This document shows, piece after piece, positions 35,080 to 43,708 of a DNA stretch of 61,865 nucleotides. The stretch's first letter is position 1. Each line of letters starts with the position of its first letter. Source of the DNA: CAYYYA01 sp964487895. GTDB taxonomy: Bacteria > Patescibacteriota > Patescibacteriia > UBA1558 > 2-01-FULL-52-15. The position numbers and the translations under genes were made by a program. The notes beneath the pieces are model-generated. The model did not search any database. It was given only the letters and a program-made list of their open reading frames with translations, and had not been told where the DNA came from. Location of the stretch: assembly GCA_964487895.1 (NCBI GenBank), contig CAZASM010000002.1:1-61865 (forward strand). The letters run 5' to 3'.

Positions 35080-36210
35080 TTATTTTGCTTTATAATAACC
35101 AATATAGGCTTCTTGTGGGTTACTTGGCTTAACTAGTAAGAAACGTGGAGAACCAGCTACAGGAGCTTTCTTGACTGTCCAATTGACACCGCCGTCAGCA
35201 GACTGATAGTAAGCACCATCAGTGATAAAGAAGAGCTCTTGACTATTGTTTGGATTCAGGGCCAAAGCAACTACTTTCTCCTGTGTCGGCTTATTTAAGA
35301 TAGAAATTTCCCTCCAAATACCGTCAGCCGATAGCCTGAAAATACCATAATTACTAGCGTAAAGCAATTGATCCAAAGCTGCTGGGTCCTCAAGTAAATC
35401 ATAATAATTCTTAGCTCCTGACAGTGACTGTAGCTGTATCTTTTTGTCGTTGGGTTTTTGCTTTGGATCTAGTCTGAGTTTCTCCAGCTCAGCAGCATTG
35501 AGCACTTCGTTTTCAGTCAAATTCTTCCAATTAATACCACCATCATCAGATTGATAAATACCAGAGGAGATTGTGGCTAAAAATAAGCGTTGAGTATTTT
35601 TTGGATTGACGATCAGCTTCGCTACAGGGCTAGGGAAAAACTTAATTGCTTCCCAAGAGAATCCCGCGTCCAAACTGCGAATCAAAGTTCCGCGCTGTGT
35701 ACCAAGATAAACGATGCGACTATTCTGCGGATCAACTGTCACAGTTGTGAAATATTCGCCTTCCAAGGAGCTCAAGTGAATCACTTTCCATTCTCGAGCG
35801 CAATCAGTTGATTTATAAATTTTATTGAAAACGGCGGCGTACAAGGTACAGCGACTATTAGGATCGACAGTAAGCGCATTAACAACGCCCTGACCCAATA
35901 AAGTATAAGACCATGACTCTCCCGAATTTGTAGTATAAAGCAAACCTTTATCTGCTGTACCGAAATAGATAGTGTTTTCATCTGTTGGATCGAGACTCAT
36001 AGAAATAGCGCTAGAGCCAGCGAAACTTTTTGCTTCTCCGTTAATTCCTAAGACACTAGTTTTTAATTCCCAAGTATCACCGCGATCAATAGTGCGATAA
36101 AAGCCAGCGACAGGAGCTGCGGTCTTGGAATTAGAGCCACCATTAATCTGGATGACACCACAACCGGTCAACAACGGTACAAGTAGCAAGGCTAAAGTTA
36201 AACGTTTCAT
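35080..36210 (-). CDS. Lipoprotein with BNR/sialidase-like beta-propeller repeats
   Basis: The 376-aa protein starts with a lipoprotein signal (LALLLVPLLTGCG, Cys17), so it should be exported and lipid-anchored. The rest is a run of Asp-box repeats: YRTIDRGDTW, YTTNSGESW, YKSTDCAREW, IRSLDAGFSW, YQSDDGGINW and YQSADGGVNW, each after a strand. This is the fold of VPS10/YCF48/BNR propellers. Catalytic sialidase residues are not evident, so it is more likely a binding or assembly protein. It sits between holB and frr. Confidence 0.82.
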   Translation of the reverse strand: MKRLTLALLLVPLLTGCGVIQINGGSNSKTAAPVAGFYRTIDRGDTWELKTSVLGINGEAKSFAGSSAISMSLDPTDENTIYFGTADKGLLYTTNSGESWSYTLLGQGVVNALTVDPNSRCTLYAAVFNKIYKSTDCAREWKVIHLSSLEGEYFTTVTVDPQNSRIVYLGTQRGTLIRSLDAGFSWEAIKFFPSPVAKLIVNPKNTQRLFLATISSGIYQSDDGGINWKNLTENEVLNAAELEKLRLDPKQKPNDKKIQLQSLSGAKNYYDLLEDPAALDQLLYASNYGIFRLSADGIWREISILNKPTQEKVVALALNPNNSQELFFITDGAYYQSADGGVNWTVKKAPVAGSPRFLLVKPSNPQEAYIGYYKAK

Positions 36211-37220
36211 AGTGATGATGTTTGAGCTAATTGTTTAATGCTTAAAATAAAATTTTCCCAACTCAACTGTTGGTTACTGCTACGAGTAGCTAGCTGTGCC
36301 CGTAAATGACTGACGCGTTGTAATAGTGCCATTAGTCCGTTGACAGTATAACGTTGAGAGACAGCTTGGAGTTCTACTAGCCGAGCTTGATTGACAACAT
36401 AATCACTCTGAACTTGAAAAAAAACAACATCACGCAAGAGCAACTCCAAATAATTCAATCTACTATTCATCAGTTGAAGTTTTTGCTCGACAGTATCTTG
36501 TGCCTTGATTGTAGTATCCAACCAAGCTTTCAAGGCACGAAAACTAGCTGTCAGATCACCTCTGAGCCAGCTCATTAACTCAGGGATCAGTAATTGATAC
36601 TCGGCTAATTGGCCACGCGCCAGAGTCATGGCTCGTCCTGGACGACCAAGACTTAACCCTAAAATTAAACTTAATTCAACTGGTGGCAGATTATATTCTG
36701 CTAGTAATTGTCTCATATCCGTCTCGGAGAGAGGTAATAGTTTAATTAACTGACAACGAGAACGAACAGTAGCTAAAACTGACTTACTACGTTCTGCTAA
36801 AAGAAAAAAAATAACACCTTTAGGTGGTTCCTCTAATAATTTTAATAAGGCATTACCGGCCTCGGTAGTCATAGTGTCAGCTCGCTCAATGACGATACAT
36901 TTGTGGCCACTGGCTCCAACTGCGCTAGTATGAGCAAACTCATTAATAGCCCTAGCGACGTCGACACTAAGACTGTCATCTGAGCGTAAACGATAGATAT
37001 CTGGATGAGAATTCTGTGCCAGCCAACGACAATCCGAGCACTGACCACATGCTCCCTCACCGACCTGACAAAAAAGCTCCTCAATGACATTAGTAGCGAG
37101 GTAATTTTTGCCCAAGCCAGTTGGTCCATAAATCAAATAAGCCCCGGCTGATTTTGAGGAAGCAATCTGCTGTTGTAGTACATTCCGTTGCACTGTATGA
37201 CCAACAAATGAAGCTTTCAT
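36207..37220 (-). CDS. holB: DNA polymerase III delta-prime-like clamp-loader subunit
   Basis: This 337-aa AAA+ protein has a P-loop-like GPTGLGKNYLA (Asn replaces the usual Thr or Ser), a four-Cys zinc module (C of GEGACGQCSDC), SVDVARAINEF, and the sensor region LLKLLEEPPKGVIFFLL followed by the Arg motif SVLATVRSRCQLIKL. These fit delta-prime (HolB), which helps load the sliding clamp. I chose MKASFVGH at 37220, because a frame to 37334 would overlap RNase HI by 77 nt and adds unrelated residues. The altered P-loop suggests it does not hydrolyse ATP. Confidence 0.88.
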   Translation of the reverse strand: MKASFVGHTVQRNVLQQQIASSKSAGAYLIYGPTGLGKNYLATNVIEELFCQVGEGACGQCSDCRWLAQNSHPDIYRLRSDDSLSVDVARAINEFAHTSAVGASGHKCIVIERADTMTTEAGNALLKLLEEPPKGVIFFLLAERSKSVLATVRSRCQLIKLLPLSETDMRQLLAEYNLPPVELSLILGLSLGRPGRAMTLARGQLAEYQLLIPELMSWLRGDLTASFRALKAWLDTTIKAQDTVEQKLQLMNSRLNYLELLLRDVVFFQVQSDYVVNQARLVELQAVSQRYTVNGLMALLQRVSHLRAQLATRSSNQQLSWENFILSIKQLAQTSSL

Positions 37221-37257
37221 AATAGTCAGATTAGCATATTTACTAGGCAACAACAAG

Positions 37258-37707
37258 TTATAGTTCGTCAAGAGCCTGATTAACCAATTCATCGGCTCTG
37301 GCATTGTATTTGCGCGCCACGTGAGTAATTGCAAAATGAGAAAATTTTGTTCTCATTAGCTTAACCTGTTCAGCTAGTAACTTCAAAGAAGGTTCCTTGA
37401 TTTTATATAACCCTTGAATTTGTTTGACTACCAACTCACTATCAAGATAACAATGAATGGAAGCGACATGATGCTTCAAAGCTAGCTCCAAACCTGCTAT
37501 CAAAGCTTGATACTCTGCTTGGTTATTCGTCGTGTCGCCTATATATTTTTTTACGTGTGCCAGCTCAACATTGTTGGTATCAAATAATACGGCGCCAATT
37601 GCAGCTGGTCCAGGATTACCACGCGCTCCGCCATCGGTAAATACTTTCGCTGTCAGGCCTACACTCTTAGCTGATTTGCTTGCTGGTTGAAATAATGATT
37701 GGCGCAT
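37258..37707 (-). CDS. rnhA: Ribonuclease HI family protein
   Basis: At 149 aa, it has the RNase H fold with the acidic residues Asp25 (VFTDGGARGNPG), Glu65 (NNQAEYQALIAGL), Asp89 (CYLDSELVVKQ) and Asp139 (ARADELVN). It cuts RNA in RNA-DNA hybrids. The NNQAEY and YLDSELVV sequences match the RNase HI subgroup common in Gram-positives, Archaea and CPR, which lacks the E. coli basic protrusion. It lies 4 nt after recJ. Confidence 0.93.
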   Translation of the reverse strand: MRQSLFQPASKSAKSVGLTAKVFTDGGARGNPGPAAIGAVLFDTNNVELAHVKKYIGDTTNNQAEYQALIAGLELALKHHVASIHCYLDSELVVKQIQGLYKIKEPSLKLLAEQVKLMRTKFSHFAITHVARKYNARADELVNQALDEL

Positions 37708-37711
37708 AATC

Positions 37712-39406
37712 TTAAGCGGGTTTAATATCTCTAATTTGTAATTGGATTTCCCGATTGCCGTTCCATTCGTTGATACTAATAGTATAGAGGACGTCCATCA
37801 AAACTGAACTATCCGGTACTTTCGTCACCAGACCGAAGCCAATAGCAGGAAGCGCTCGACCTCCTTGCATGATTTTGCATTTTAGATGGGTCGCATCCTT
37901 ACCTACTGCCTGACAACCGAGCAAGGAAACTCCGCGACTGATAAATACTGGCTCGCGATTTTGCATACCATACGGTCCAAAGCCTCGCAAGAGATCAACA
38001 ACTTGCCAAGTAATCTCCGTTAGCTGAATCTCTGCGTCAATAACCACCTCATCAAGAGTTGTTACTGACTCCATTTGCTCCTTCATCGTTGCCAAAACTT
38101 TCTGTTTGAATTCTTCAACATTACTTTCTAACAAGCGAAAACCGCAAGCCTGTGGATGACCGCCGAAAGCAATTAGTAACTCTTTAGCACTAGCTATACC
38201 TTCAAGAATATTCAAGCCTTCGAGGCCACGACCAGAACCAACAACTTTATCACCGTCGTGTCCCATAACGAAGCAAGGTCGACTAAAGGCCCGAACTAAT
38301 TTGCCAGCAACTAAACCTGTCAGTCCAAGTGGCCAGCTCTCGTCGTAGAAAAAAAGAGCAGAATCATCAGGATTAATTTCCTGTTTCTTGGCTTGAACTG
38401 TCATCTGTTCCGTTTGTTTCTGTCGTTCTTGATTAGCTTGGTTCAAACTAACAGCTAATTCATCTGCCGACTGCTCATTTTCCGCCATTAACAAGAAATA
38501 GGCTGCGTTGGCATGATCCATGCGTCCGGCAGCATTTATCCTCGGAGCTATCTGATAACCAATCGTTTCTTCGGTGATATTTTTTGGTTCAATACCAGCA
38601 TTTTTAAATAAGGCCGCGAGTCCAAGTCTGGTATTTTTTTGCATGATAATGAGGCCGTATTTCGTCAGTGTCCTCGTCTCACCCGTCATAGAGACCATAT
38701 CAGCTACTGATGATAAAGCAACGAGATCTAAGAGCCACTTTTCTTTGGCTTCGCGCTGCTCTGCTGTTAGGTTATTATCCTCATGGCGCAATAAACCTTG
38801 TGCTAATTTAAAAGCAACTCCCCCACCAGCCAATTCTTTGAAAGGATAAGTCTCACCGGCTACTCGCGGGTGAATGATAGCGAAAGCGGCTGGCAATTGC
38901 TCAGGTATTTGATGATGATCTGTGACAATCACGTCCATTCCTAAAGTATTGGCCTGAGCAATTTCGCTAGCATTACTAATACCACAATCACAAGTAATGA
39001 TTAACTTCTGACCTTGCTGACCAAACTCTGCAATCGTCCGACTATTCAGACCGTAGCCATCCTTCTCTCGGTGCGGTAAAAAAACATCAACCACGCCACC
39101 AAGTGAAGTCAAAACTGATTTCAAAATTGTACTAGCAGAAACACCGTCAGCGTCATAATCACCATGAACAACAATTTTCTCTTTCTTGGCGATAGCTTGA
39201 TAGATCCGATCACAAGCTTTCGTCATATCGCGGAACAAATAGGGGTCTAAGACATCACGCGTATAATCAGGATGCAAAAAAGCCTCAATATCCTGAGGAG
39301 TTTTGTACCCACGATGAAATAACAGCTGCAGGAGGCAGCTGGGCATTTCAGGAAATTCCGCGTAAGGATCAGCGGAGTTAGGTTGTAGTACGCGCCATTC
39401 AGACAT
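37712..39406 (-). CDS. recJ: Single-strand DNA exonuclease RecJ
   Basis: The 564-aa protein has the DHH phosphoesterase core: GDYDADGVSAS (82-92), TCDCGISN (138-145), VTDHHQIP with DHH at 163-165, and a later IHPR. A DHHA1 domain contains GSGRGLEGLNIL and FGGHPQACGFRL. A C-terminal OB-type domain follows. RecJ degrades 5' ends of single-stranded DNA in recombination and repair. Length and motif order are normal. It is 3 nt after the TSP3-repeat protein gene. Confidence 0.96.
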   Translation of the reverse strand: MSEWRVLQPNSADPYAEFPEMPSCLLQLLFHRGYKTPQDIEAFLHPDYTRDVLDPYLFRDMTKACDRIYQAIAKKEKIVVHGDYDADGVSASTILKSVLTSLGGVVDVFLPHREKDGYGLNSRTIAEFGQQGQKLIITCDCGISNASEIAQANTLGMDVIVTDHHQIPEQLPAAFAIIHPRVAGETYPFKELAGGGVAFKLAQGLLRHEDNNLTAEQREAKEKWLLDLVALSSVADMVSMTGETRTLTKYGLIIMQKNTRLGLAALFKNAGIEPKNITEETIGYQIAPRINAAGRMDHANAAYFLLMAENEQSADELAVSLNQANQERQKQTEQMTVQAKKQEINPDDSALFFYDESWPLGLTGLVAGKLVRAFSRPCFVMGHDGDKVVGSGRGLEGLNILEGIASAKELLIAFGGHPQACGFRLLESNVEEFKQKVLATMKEQMESVTTLDEVVIDAEIQLTEITWQVVDLLRGFGPYGMQNREPVFISRGVSLLGCQAVGKDATHLKCKIMQGGRALPAIGFGLVTKVPDSSVLMDVLYTISINEWNGNREIQLQIRDIKPA

Positions 39407-39409
39407 TAA

Positions 39410-40711
39410 TTATTTCTTAGTGCTAATTTTCTTTACTTTGACAGTGACAAAGTTTTTCTTCGGTATCACAACTGTTCTAGTAGGTTGAGGCTCTGGTGTA
39501 TTCAAAGAATCTTCTATTTCTCTCTGTAATCGGTCAGTTGTCGCTTCAGCACGAGTTGAACGTGCTGATGAAGGTTGCTCGAAATCATCAGGGTCGATTG
39601 CGGCGACTCGTTGGCGTGGTCGTCCAGCTTGAGAGCGTACTCGTAACAATATACCAACTACTGCCAATAGGCCTAAGAAAAGAAGCCAAAATCCTAACTG
39701 ATTTAAATGAAAGATTGAGCTGCTACCAGCCAAAGGCTCACCGGTCTTAATTTTATTTAAATCATTTTTAATTTCTGCCAACTCTTTATCCGCTTCTGCC
39801 GCGGCTGACTTGATGTCTTTTGAGTCAGTAGTAATATTTCCAGCTGTTGTTGCTGGTGTTGGCGTTGTCGCAGTAGTAGGCGTAGGAGCAACAGGAGAAG
39901 TATTGGCACTGGCAGCTGGCGGTGTCTCAGTTTTGGTTGGAGCAGTTTCTTTGAGATGTCGTCGTCCATCCAAAGGATAAAAATCATCCTTGTCATTATA
40001 ACCATCGCCATCGGTATCAGCTTTTTTGGGATTTGTACCTAGTCTGGCTTCATCGCTATCAGACAGCCCATCGTTATCATCATCAGTATCAGCGTTATCG
40101 CCAACACCATCTCGGTCAGTATCTAGCCATTCATTTTTATCTAAAGGAAAAGCGTCATTAGAATCTCCATAACCATCGCCATCGCTATCCACTTGCTTTG
40201 GATTAGTACCAAGTCTTACTTCTTCTGTGTCAGATAGGCCATCATTATCATCATCGTTATCTTTGGTGTCGCCAATACCATCACCATCGGTGTCAATATC
40301 AATTGTTTGCTCTGAAGTAATAGCATTGTTATTCGACAGCTGACTATCAACTGGTAGGACAGCTTTCAAATCAACCCAAATTTTGAAATTCTTGGTTGGA
40401 ACGGTGAATTCAGCATAGACCGTGTCTGGCTCAGAGGAGACGACAGAAACTGCCAAACCAGCAGCTAATAACTCATTATTTAAATACAGATTAACCATGC
40501 CGGAAGCATCTTCATCACCATAACTGCGAACTTTGACATAGACCGTGGCCTTCTGCCCTGCGACGAAGGAGTTTGTCGAGAAACTGATATCTGATGGCTG
40601 CATACCAAGATCAACCTTAGCCCAAACCTGCCCTGGCTGTAGTAAACCAAAGGCTATAACCAGAGCAAATAGTGGCAAGTAGAAAATTTTAGACTTTAAA
40701 TATTCTAACAT
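39410..40711 (-). CDS. Surface protein with CARDB-like domain and thrombospondin type 3 repeats
   Basis: The 433-aa protein has a signal peptide (about 8-32), an Ig/CARDB-like domain (about 35-135), then calcium-binding type 3 repeats such as DTDGDGIGDTKDNDDDNDGL, DSDGDGYGDSNDAFPLD, DTDRDGVGDNADTDDDNDGL and DTDGDGYNDKDDFYPLD. A Thr/Pro-rich linker, a coiled segment, one C-terminal membrane segment (about 340-360) and a basic tail follow. It is probably anchored with the repeats outside. The function is unknown, and calcium-stabilised adhesion or envelope spacing is possible. It overlaps the acyl-CoA synthetase gene by 23 nt. Confidence 0.85.
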   Translation of the reverse strand: MLEYLKSKIFYLPLFALVIAFGLLQPGQVWAKVDLGMQPSDISFSTNSFVAGQKATVYVKVRSYGDEDASGMVNLYLNNELLAAGLAVSVVSSEPDTVYAEFTVPTKNFKIWVDLKAVLPVDSQLSNNNAITSEQTIDIDTDGDGIGDTKDNDDDNDGLSDTEEVRLGTNPKQVDSDGDGYGDSNDAFPLDKNEWLDTDRDGVGDNADTDDDNDGLSDSDEARLGTNPKKADTDGDGYNDKDDFYPLDGRRHLKETAPTKTETPPAASANTSPVAPTPTTATTPTPATTAGNITTDSKDIKSAAAEADKELAEIKNDLNKIKTGEPLAGSSSIFHLNQLGFWLLFLGLLAVVGILLRVRSQAGRPRQRVAAIDPDDFEQPSSARSTRAEATTDRLQREIEDSLNTPEPQPTRTVVIPKKNFVTVKVKKISTKK

Positions 40712-42701
40712 CGAGGATTGTATATTGTTTATCTGAGACTAACACTGGGTTGAAATCAAGCTCCTGCACTTTCAAGTCTGTTGCCATCAACTTATCAACT
40801 TGGAGTAGTAATTGTACCAGGAGACGACGTTTCGCAGAAGTCAGTAGCTGTTGATTGCGTAGTTGAGATAGTAGTTGCTGGGCAGAATCAAGTGATAACT
40901 CACCAACATGTAGAGCTGTGTCGTGTATCAGCTCTAACTGACTACCACCAAGACCAACAATAATTATAGTACCAAACTCGGCGTCACGTTTGGCTCCGAC
41001 AAAAAATTCAACACCACCGCGTACCATTGGCTGTGCTAAAAATCCACGCCAACCAATATTTTTTGATCGCAACTTTCCTTCTGTCATCATTTTTTTCCAG
41101 GCACTACTAGCTTCGCGACTGTCAGCGAGATCAACTACTACACCATGACTCTCTGCTTTGTGAATTATACCAGAGGCGACAACTTTCAAAACTAAAGGAT
41201 AAAATTTGACACTCGGCAACTGTGTACTGGCTGTTAATAGACGTCCTTGAACAATATTAAATTTACTGCTTGCTAAATAGTTCTGGCTAGCATAGGGATC
41301 AAGGTAATGTGCTTTAGCTTGATAGGCATTTTCTCCGACATGATAATCACTTGTCTGCTGTCGTTCTTTCAAGGCAGCTAAGTAACGAACTGCCTGCTCT
41401 GGATAATCGAAACAAGGAATACCTTGATGCCATAAATATTCTTGAGCCGGCCGAACAGAATCGTAACCTAGAAAACAGGTGACAATAGTTTTCTTAATTT
41501 TGGCAGAGTTCTGCACTAGCCAACGTGCCAGAGGTATGACTGGCGTCATTGTTTGCGGTGTGATTAGTAGTAAGATAGCATCTACTTCCTTACTTTTTTG
41601 TAATTCGCTGATTACTTTAGTAAAACGAGGCAAATCAGCATCACCCAAAAGATCTATCGGATTAGCCAAACTAGCAGCAGGTGGCACAAGAGTCTGTAAA
41701 TTCTTTACTGTCACAGCTGATAGTCGTGCCAATGGTACCTGTCTTAATTGTAAAGCGTCAGCAGTAATAATAGCAGGACCACCAGCGTTACTTACTACGA
41801 CAGTCTGACTACCGCTACTCGTAGGTGCTAATAAACTAAAAGCTTGAGTCAAGCTAAACAACTCTTCAATACTCTGAGCGCGGATAATACCAACTTGTCG
41901 AAAAGCAGCTGTAATAACCTCGTCAGATTGAGCAAGACTTCCAGTATGCGATGACGCTGCTTTTTGGCCTGACTTGGTCACTCCTGCTTTCAAAATTATG
42001 ATTGGTTTTTGTTTGGCAATTCTCTGAGCTATTTGGAGAAACTCTGTTGGACGGCTCAACTGTTCGAGATACATGGTAATAACTTTTGTTTCTTTATCCT
42101 GCGCTAGATATTGCAAAGATTCGATTTCAGTTAGATCACCTTTATTACCGATAGAAATCATTTTGCTAATTCCCAGATTATAGCGACTCGTCAGATCTAA
42201 GGTAGCCACTGCCATAGCTCCGGACTGTGATATTAAGCCGACATTACCAGACTTCAGATCTAGACGGGCAAAGGAAGCGTTCAAACGCAATTTGGTGTTA
42301 ATAAAACCTAAACAGTTTGGACCGAGGTAACGTAAATGATAGGCAGCTTTAAGTTTATCAAGTTGTTTTTGTAACAACTGACCTTGTGCTCCAGTTTCAC
42401 CGAAACCAGCTGAGATAATGACAAAATTTTTGATACCGCACCTAGCAGCTTCTTCCACGGCCTGACAGACAACCTTAGCTGGTACAATAATGATAGCTAA
42501 ATCGATAGATTTTTTGATCTCACTAATTGTCTTGTAAACATGGTGGCCCAAAATTTTACCGCCTTGAGGGTTAATTGCATACACTTTGCCTTTGTACCCA
42601 TGGCTAACATTGAGGAACAAATCATGACCCAACTTACCTGGAGTATGTGAAACTCCAACCACAGCCAGCGAGCTTGGTTCAAATAATGTATTGACCGACA
42701 T
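40689..42701 (-). CDS. ADP-forming acyl-CoA synthetase (acetate--CoA ligase type), fused alpha and beta
   Basis: The 670-aa protein joins a CoA-binding domain (1 to about 125, FEPSSLAVVGVSHTPGKLG), a succinyl-CoA-synthetase-like domain with the phosphorylated His at residue 252 (ASSHTGSLA), and a C-terminal ATP-grasp domain (about 470-670, with PLVLKVVASGIIHKAESHGV). The family converts acetyl-CoA or another acyl-CoA, ADP and phosphate to the acid, CoA and ATP, a substrate-level ATP source common in Archaea and fermentative CPR. The exact acyl substrate is unknown. Confidence 0.92.
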   Translation of the reverse strand: MSVNTLFEPSSLAVVGVSHTPGKLGHDLFLNVSHGYKGKVYAINPQGGKILGHHVYKTISEIKKSIDLAIIIVPAKVVCQAVEEAARCGIKNFVIISAGFGETGAQGQLLQKQLDKLKAAYHLRYLGPNCLGFINTKLRLNASFARLDLKSGNVGLISQSGAMAVATLDLTSRYNLGISKMISIGNKGDLTEIESLQYLAQDKETKVITMYLEQLSRPTEFLQIAQRIAKQKPIIILKAGVTKSGQKAASSHTGSLAQSDEVITAAFRQVGIIRAQSIEELFSLTQAFSLLAPTSSGSQTVVVSNAGGPAIITADALQLRQVPLARLSAVTVKNLQTLVPPAASLANPIDLLGDADLPRFTKVISELQKSKEVDAILLLITPQTMTPVIPLARWLVQNSAKIKKTIVTCFLGYDSVRPAQEYLWHQGIPCFDYPEQAVRYLAALKERQQTSDYHVGENAYQAKAHYLDPYASQNYLASSKFNIVQGRLLTASTQLPSVKFYPLVLKVVASGIIHKAESHGVVVDLADSREASSAWKKMMTEGKLRSKNIGWRGFLAQPMVRGGVEFFVGAKRDAEFGTIIIVGLGGSQLELIHDTALHVGELSLDSAQQLLSQLRNQQLLTSAKRRLLVQLLLQVDKLMATDLKVQELDFNPVLVSDKQYTILDVRIFKV

Positions 42702-43702
42702 TAGATATTTAATTTAGCTAAATCTTTAGCAGTCAGAATACCTTTTTGGGCGCCAATATGTGTCACTACCGAAGCAGAATTAGCAATACCGAGCGAGAGC
42801 GCGCGGCTTAGGTTCCCTTTGAAGCGAATCAATCCAGTAACAAAGCCCGAAGTAAAAGCATCGCCAGCACCCGTGCTATTGATTGCTCGAACAATCGGTG
42901 GTGATTTAAAAATTAATTTCTGACCGTCATAGACCAAAGCTCCTTTAGCTCCCAATGTCACTACTGTAATGTTTTGACCAAACTGATGTAATTTCTTAAT
43001 CAAGACACGAGGGTTAATACCTTTACAATTTTCCCCACGGGAAATAGCCAGTTCTGTCGCTTCATCGAGATTGACTGATAGCACTTCCACTAAAGGAAAA
43101 AGTTTCTTTAATTTTGGCCAACCTGCAGCCAACTCATCAACTCCTGGATTCCAAGCAATCTTAATGGAGTTTTTGGCTGCAAACATGATTGCTTGTTGAA
43201 CATTGGTCAAACAGCGCGCTGAACCCGATAATGAGCTCAAATAGAGCCACTGGCTACGAACCTGACGCATTATCTGCTGATTGATCGTAATAGCACTGCG
43301 AGCACCAGGATAATAAAAGGCTACGTGCTCTCCTCGCTTCTGACTAGAAATAATGCAGGAGATGGCTGTAGGTAATTTTGTCTGATGTTGTACTAGTTGA
43401 GTGCCAAGATGTAAGGATTTCATCCTGCGAACTATTTCCTCACCCATAGAATCAGAACCAATACTAGTTAACACTTGAGCTTTCAAACCAAGCTGACTAA
43501 AGGTCGTGGCAGTATTCAAAGCACCACCACCGAGACAGATATATGCTTGATCACTAACTACTTTGGCACCAAACTCAAAGCCTAGAAGTTTCTTCTTGGT
43601 CAGATTCTGACCGTTGGTAATCAATTCTCCTTCTTCCGTATAGAAAAAAATATCAACTACAGCGCTGCCAATCGAAGTGATATCGTGCTTTGTGCCTAAC
43701 AT
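42701..43702 (-). CDS. PfkB-family carbohydrate or nucleoside kinase
   Basis: This 333-aa protein has the PfkB signatures: an N-terminal LGGGALNTATTFSQLGLKA (about 57-75) and C-terminal INSTGAGDAFTSGFVTGLI, with the catalytic Asp in GAGDAF. The substrate (ribose, fructose, 2-keto-3-deoxygluconate, nucleoside) cannot be decided from sequence. Its ATG overlaps the acyl-CoA synthetase gene by 1 nt, so both may serve one energy-yielding pathway. Confidence 0.9.
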   Translation of the reverse strand: MLGTKHDITSIGSAVVDIFFYTEEGELITNGQNLTKKKLLGFEFGAKVVSDQAYICLGGGALNTATTFSQLGLKAQVLTSIGSDSMGEEIVRRMKSLHLGTQLVQHQTKLPTAISCIISSQKRGEHVAFYYPGARSAITINQQIMRQVRSQWLYLSSLSGSARCLTNVQQAIMFAAKNSIKIAWNPGVDELAAGWPKLKKLFPLVEVLSVNLDEATELAISRGENCKGINPRVLIKKLHQFGQNITVVTLGAKGALVYDGQKLIFKSPPIVRAINSTGAGDAFTSGFVTGLIRFKGNLSRALSLGIANSASVVTHIGAQKGILTAKDLAKLNI

Positions 43703-43708
43703 ATAGTT

